Below, piece after piece: positions 17,191 to 20,216 of a DNA stretch of 20,216 nucleotides. A program made the position numbers and the translations under genes. Numbering within the stretch: position 1 is the stretch's first letter; each line of letters begins with the position of its first letter. The stretch comes from an uncultured Clostridium sp. (GTDB lineage Bacteria > Bacillota > Clostridia > Lachnospirales > Lachnospiraceae). The notes under the pieces were generated by a model. It ran no database searches, was not told where the DNA came from, and saw nothing but the letters and a program-made list of their open reading frames with translations. The stretch is taken from assembly GCA_900541315.1 (NCBI GenBank), contig UQJF01000043.1:1-20216 (forward strand), given 5' to 3'.

Positions 17191-17353
17191 TAGTACATTG
17201 TTTCCGAAATAACTATACAACTCACTTGTCTGCTAATCTGATCACAGAGCTCTAAAAGCCTCAGCGCAGCCCGCTATACCTGTGTTTTTGGAACTGCATA
17301 CTCAAATTTGCATCCTATGTGATCAGTACAGCTATTTACGAAAGGATGTACTA
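17191..17353. mobile_element. MITE-like element with terminal inverted repeats and TA ends
   Basis: The unit starts TAGTACATTGTTTCCGAAAT and ends ATTTACGAAAGGATGTACTA. Its ends are inverted copies at about 19 of 24 bases. Both termini carry TA, as expected for a TA target duplication of the IS630/Tc1/mariner kind. The 163 bp contain no ORF or transposase. Its two ends (about 53 and 52 bases) recur in joined order at 1-103. The middle (about 17244-17301) is not seen elsewhere in the window. It occupies the hydrolase-parA spacer, 73 bases upstream of the hydrolase ATG. Confidence 0.65.
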
Positions 17354-17401
17354 AAATTATTATAATACATGGAGTACGCTATGACAACGGACAAAAGATT
17401 T

Positions 17402-17534
17402 GTTACTGTACATGATAGGCACTTTTGGAACCGAAAGTGCCGTACGATAACGTAGTGGTAGCGGGAATTTGCCGTATTTAAATGCGAAGCCACGGCAAAT
17501 TCCGTTGCTGGTCATGCAATGCATGAACAGCAAC
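17402..17534 (+). repeat. Hairpin-rich intergenic repeat, copy 2
   Basis: The core at 17416-17534 matches 11350-11468 at 110 of 119 bases. The same three stems are present: GGCACTTT/AAAGTGCC, GGAATTTGCCGT/ACGGCAAATTCC, and GTTGCTG plus TCATGC with GCATGA plus CAGCAAC. The left edge GTTACTGTACATG (17402-17414) is an inverted copy of the right edge CATGAACAGCAAC (17522-17534) at 11 of 13 bases, which bounds the unit at 133 bp. It ends 24 bases before parS site 2. Confidence 0.85.
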
Positions 17535-17557
17535 AAAAGATTTAAGATATACCAGGA

Positions 17558-17573
17558 TGTTTCACGTGAAACA
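17558..17573. other. parS: parS site 2
   Basis: A perfect TGTTTCACGTGAAACA ends two bases before the -35 hexamer of the parA promoter. ParB bound or spread from here would be placed to repress parAB. Confidence 0.95.
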
Positions 17574-17575
17574 TT

Positions 17576-17604
17576 TTGCCAACAGTATAAAGTTGTGCTA
17601 TAAT
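17576..17604 (+). promoter_or_regulatory. parA promoter
   Basis: TTGCCA (17576-17581) and a perfect TATAAT (17599-17604) are separated by 17 bases. The start point would be near 17611, giving a leader of about 56 bases before parA. Confidence 0.8.
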
Positions 17605-17666
17605 CGTTTTTGATGGTCAGAGAGGCAATGTGAATGTTTTTCTGAGAAAGGATGTAAAAAAGAAAT

Positions 17667-18437
17667 ATGGGACGAATTATTACAATTGCCAACCAGAAGG
17701 GCGGGGTGGGAAAGACTACAACAGCAATCAATTTATCAGCCTGTCTGGCAGAGGCAGGACAGCATGTAATGCTGGTAGACTTTGATCCTCAGGGAAACGC
17801 AAGCAGCGGACTGGGAGTGGAAAAAGAAGATTATGAACATACGGTTTATGATATGATGGCAGAAGAAGCAGATCTGGATGAATGTCTGGTAAAAAATATC
17901 CAGGACAATCTGGACGTGCTTCCTTCCGATATGAATCTTGCAGGTGCGGAAATTGAATTTCAGGAAGTAGAAGATAAAGAAACGCTTTTAAAACGTTATC
18001 TGGATAAAGTGCGGGACAATTATGATTTTATCCTGATTGACTGCCCACCTTCTTTAAATATACTGACCATTAATGCACTGACAGCAGCGGATACTGTACT
18101 GGTGCCGATCCAGTGTGAGTATTATGCCCTGGAAGGGTTGAACCAGGTGTTAAAGACAGTAGAACTGGTAAAAAGAAAATTGAACCCACAGTTGGAGCTG
18201 GAAGGTGTTGTGTTTACCATGTATGATGCACGTACCAACCTGTCACTTCAGGTAGTGGAAAGTGTAAAGAACAATCTGAATCAGACTATTTATAAGACCA
18301 TTATTCCAAGAAATGTAAGATTGGCAGAAGCACCAAGCCATGGTATGCCCATTAACCTCTATGATACAAGGTCAACAGGTGCAGAAAGTTATCGTATGCT
18401 GGCAGCGGAAGTGATGAGCAGAGGAGAAGAGTTATAA
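17667..18437 (+). CDS. parA: Chromosome partitioning ATPase ParA (Soj)
   Basis: Deviant Walker-type ATPase that binds the nucleoid and, with ParB, positions origins; in Bacillus the homologue Soj also regulates DnaA. Its 256 residues have the standard chromosomal ParA form: KGGVGKTT at 11-18 with the signature lysine K11, DFDPQGN at 38-44, and LIDCPPSL at 123-130. The short N-terminus, without a helix-turn-helix, marks the chromosomal type. AAAGGA lies 14 bases before the ATG, a long spacing; an ATG nearer the site runs straight into a stop. The stop codon shares a base with the parB start (TAATG), so the two are translationally coupled. Confidence 0.97.
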   Translation: MGRIITIANQKGGVGKTTTAINLSACLAEAGQHVMLVDFDPQGNASSGLGVEKEDYEHTVYDMMAEEADLDECLVKNIQDNLDVLPSDMNLAGAEIEFQEVEDKETLLKRYLDKVRDNYDFILIDCPPSLNILTINALTAADTVLVPIQCEYYALEGLNQVLKTVELVKRKLNPQLELEGVVFTMYDARTNLSLQVVESVKNNLNQTIYKTIIPRNVRLAEAPSHGMPINLYDTRSTGAESYRMLAAEVMSRGEEL

Positions 18438-19369
18438 TGGCAAAGAAGGGATTAGGAAAAGGCCTGGGGGCAATTTTTGGGGAAGATGTTGTAAAAGAAA
18501 ACAAAGAAGAGACAGAGAAAAAGGCTAAAGCTAAAGCAGAAGCAAAGGCAGCAGAGGAGATGGATGAAAAAGGTCGTATTCTGATGCTAAAACTGGATCT
18601 GGTACAGCCAAATAAAGAACAGCCAAGAAAGACCTTTGATGAAGAGAAGATTAATGAGCTGGCGGAATCCATTAAAAATTATGGAGTGCTGCAGCCATTA
18701 CTGGTGCAGAAAAACGATAGCTTTTATGAGATCATTGCAGGAGAGAGAAGATGGCGTGCTGCAAAGGCAGCTGGGTTAAAAGAAGTTCCGGCTGTTTTGA
18801 AGGAATACAGCAAGCAGGAAGCAATGGAAATCTCTCTTATTGAAAATGTACAGAGAGCGGATCTGAATCCCATTGAAGAGGCATTAGGCTACAGACAGCT
18901 GATCGATGAATTTGGATTGACCCAGGAAGAGATTGCAGTGAGAGTGGCAAAGAGCAGGACTGCGATCACCAATACTATGCGTTTATTGAAATTAGATGAA
19001 CAGATCCAGAATATGCTTGTTCAGGGTGTTATCACCAGTGGACATGCAAGGGCTCTTCTTTCTTTAGAGGATGCACAGATGCAGTTAAAGGCTGCAAAAG
19101 AAATATTGGACAAGAAATTAAGCGTCCGTGAAACAGAGCGTCTGGTAAAGCGGCTGCAGAAGGAAGCTTCCGGTGAAAAGAAGGAAGAGAAGAAAAAGGA
19201 TGAAACATTGGCTCTCATTTATCAGGATCTGGAAGACAGAATGAAATCTGTTATGGGAACTAAAGTAAGCATACACAATAAAGACAAAAATAAAGGCCGA
19301 ATTGAAATAGAATATTATTCAGAAGCGGAACTGGAAAGAATCGTGGAAATGATAGAATCCATCGGCTGA
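18437..19369 (+). CDS. parB: Chromosome partitioning protein ParB (Spo0J)
   Basis: CTP-dependent DNA clamp that loads at parS, spreads, and recruits ParA and condensin. At 310 residues it is typical. The N-terminus MAKKGLGKGLGAIFGED is the ParA-contacting segment, followed by a lysine/alanine/glutamate-rich linker (about 18-44). The CTP-binding motifs AGERRWRAAK (101-110) and ENVQRADLNPIEEA (136-149) are intact. A helix-turn-helix (LTQEEIAVRVAKSRTAITNT at 161-180) reads parS. The charged stretch EKKEEKKKD precedes the C-terminal dimerisation domain. Three matching parS sites lie at 16138, 17558 and 19956. A DUF4446 gene follows 25 bases after the stop. Confidence 0.97.
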   Translation: MAKKGLGKGLGAIFGEDVVKENKEETEKKAKAKAEAKAAEEMDEKGRILMLKLDLVQPNKEQPRKTFDEEKINELAESIKNYGVLQPLLVQKNDSFYEIIAGERRWRAAKAAGLKEVPAVLKEYSKQEAMEISLIENVQRADLNPIEEALGYRQLIDEFGLTQEEIAVRVAKSRTAITNTMRLLKLDEQIQNMLVQGVITSGHARALLSLEDAQMQLKAAKEILDKKLSVRETERLVKRLQKEASGEKKEEKKKDETLALIYQDLEDRMKSVMGTKVSIHNKDKNKGRIEIEYYSEAELERIVEMIESIG

Positions 19370-19394
19370 TCGACAGAAGGAGAATGATACATTC

Positions 19395-19913
19395 ATGATG
19401 GAAACCAGTATTTTAAATCAGCTCCCATTTGATCCGGGATTTCTTATTTTGGGACTGATTGGCTTAGTGCTTATACTGCTGATCTTGTTAATATCAACAA
19501 TGATGCAGCTAAAAAGCCTGAGCCGTAAATATGACTATTTTATGCGGGGAAAAGATGCAGAGACACTGGAAGATGTGATCATGGATCAGATTGAAGAGAT
19601 CCGTAACCTGAAAGCAGAAGACAGAGCTGCAAAAGATTCTATCCGCACCTTAAACCGGAATTTTCGTGCATCCTTCCAGAAATTTGGAATGGTAAAATAT
19701 AATGCTTTTCAGGGAATGGGGGGCAATTTAAGCTTTGTATTTGCACTGTTAGACTACACTAATACAGGCTTTGTATTAAACTGCATCCATAGCAGAGAAG
19801 GCTGCTATATATATATGAAGGAAGTGGACCGGGGGCAGACAGAGGTGGTACTTGGAAATGAAGAACAGGAAGCACTGGAACAGGCTCTGGGCTATATAGA
19901 TAAGCAGCAGTAA
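19395..19913 (+). CDS. DUF4446 family membrane-anchored protein
   Basis: A 172-residue protein of unknown function that often follows parB in Clostridia, from my memory of the family. One strong membrane segment (FLILGLIGLVLILLILLIST, about 16-35) lies near the N-terminus. A helical, probably coiled-coil stretch follows (about 52-90, LEDVIMDQIEEIRNLKAEDR). A compact C-terminal domain contains VKYNAFQGMGGNLSFVFALL and ends in an acidic segment. AAGGAG lies 12 bases before the first ATG; a second ATG directly after is equally possible. Co-transcription with parAB suggests a link to segregation or the membrane, but no role is shown by the sequence. Confidence 0.85.
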   Translation: MMETSILNQLPFDPGFLILGLIGLVLILLILLISTMMQLKSLSRKYDYFMRGKDAETLEDVIMDQIEEIRNLKAEDRAAKDSIRTLNRNFRASFQKFGMVKYNAFQGMGGNLSFVFALLDYTNTGFVLNCIHSREGCYIYMKEVDRGQTEVVLGNEEQEALEQALGYIDKQQ

Positions 19914-19941
19914 AATATAAGTGTTATAAAAGAAAACTAAG

Positions 19942-19991
19942 ATATCCTGGCATGATGTTTCACGTGAAACATTGTATCAGGGTATTTTTTT
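19942..19991 (+). terminator. Terminator of the parAB-DUF4446 operon, containing a parS palindrome
   Basis: ATATCCTG (19942-19949) pairs with CAGGGTAT (19978-19985) with one U-G pair. Above an internal loop the 18-bp parS palindrome forms the upper stem, and seven T (19985-19991) follow directly. The hairpin lies about 30 bases past the DUF4446 stop. Confidence 0.7.
19956..19971. other. parS: parS site 3
   Basis: A perfect TGTTTCACGTGAAACA, identical to the other two sites, lies 43 bases past the DUF4446 stop and within the predicted terminator stem. With the sites at 16138 and 17558 it brackets the parAB operon. Confidence 0.95.
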
Positions 19992-20006
19992 GTTATTGTA
20001 CATAGG

Positions 20007-20043
20007 CAGGCACTTTTGGAAATGAAAATGACCTGCGATAAGG
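20007..20043 (+). repeat. Degenerate partial copy of the hairpin-rich repeat
   Basis: CAGGCACTTTTGGAA followed by ATGAAAATGACCTGCGATAA aligns with the start of the two full copies (TAGGCACTTTTGGAACCGAA onward). The rest of the unit is missing or diverged. It retains a GCAGG/CCTGC outer stem. The bases after it (20044-20130) are AT-rich with no gene or signal I can support. Confidence 0.5.
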
Positions 20044-20134
20044 ATATCTCTTAAAAAAAGATTAAGTTGTAGTTTTATAGGGTATCATATACAATGATGT
20101 TGGGGTTAAAAGGTATTTTGTAGTTTACTATGAA

Positions 20135-20216
20135 AGTCCCGGACGGCAGCCGCGAATGAGTCATGCTTGCATGAGCGAATTCACGGGTATCGGACGGGCA
20201 AGCCGGTATGAGCAAG
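20135..20216. repeat. GC-rich palindromic sequence at the window edge
   Basis: Markedly GC-richer than the preceding 90 bases. TCATGC (20161-20166) pairs with GCATGA (20169-20174), flanked by GAAT/ATTC and CG/CG pairs. CGGACGG occurs twice (about 20140 and 20191), and CCGG-containing dyads follow. It runs to the window end without an ORF. Its TCATGC/GCATGA hairpin is shared with the repeats at 11446 and 17512. It may be one more dispersed intergenic repeat; I do not recognise it. Confidence 0.45.

Noticed and set aside
17243..17290. CACAG/CTGTG followed by TTTTT inside the MITE-like element as a terminator
   Set aside because: The stem is only 5 bp with a loop of more than 25 bases, too weak to support.
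11333..17534. The two hairpin repeats as CRISPR units or an integron attC array
   Set aside because: Only two full copies 6 kb apart, no regular spacers, no cas or integrase gene.

Overview
The window is the replication-origin core of a low-to-mid GC Firmicute chromosome. The gene order (rpmH-rnpA-yidD-yidC-jag-mnmE-mnmG-rsmG to one side, dnaA-dnaN-yaaA-recF-gyrB to the other, parAB nearby), the AGGAGG ribosome binding sites and the long YidC point to Clostridia. Lachnospiraceae is my best guess from protein style, not from any search.

Layout: bases 1-105 hold the abutting ends of a MITE-like element just past gyrB. Bases 132-6287 are the leftward replication operon, gyrB, recF, yaaA, dnaN and dnaA, read from dnaA outward. 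The origin is bipartite. A strong DnaA-box cluster lies at 6380-6627, upstream of dnaA. A second region (4686-4903), with good boxes, a degenerate box array and a candidate unwinding element, lies between dnaA and dnaN. Rightward from the origin come rpmH, rnpA, yidD, yidC, jag, mnmE, mnmG and rsmG (6766-14120): ribosomal protein, RNase P protein, membrane insertion, an RNA-binding KH/R3H protein, tRNA wobble modification and 16S rRNA methylation.

Bases 14123-17118 are an accessory block at the place where noc often sits in relatives: a LacI-type regulator with its own operator, then leftward (head-on to the fork) an alpha/beta-hydrolase-like membrane protein and endonuclease IV. Bases 17119-17666 are a 548-bp spacer with two repeat families, a parS site and the parA promoter. 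parA, parB and a membrane-anchored DUF4446 protein follow. The final 303 bp holds a third parS inside a terminator hairpin, a degenerate repeat copy and a GC-rich palindromic sequence at the edge.

The coding genes are conventional. The less explained material is between them: three perfect parS sites in unusual positions (between nfo and the hydrolase, touching the parA -35 box, and inside a terminator); a hairpin-rich repeat family of about 135 bp, one copy of which splits mnmE from mnmG; and a 163-bp MITE-like element with terminal inverted repeats and TA ends. I found no new multi-gene system, tRNA, rRNA, CRISPR array or transposase gene.
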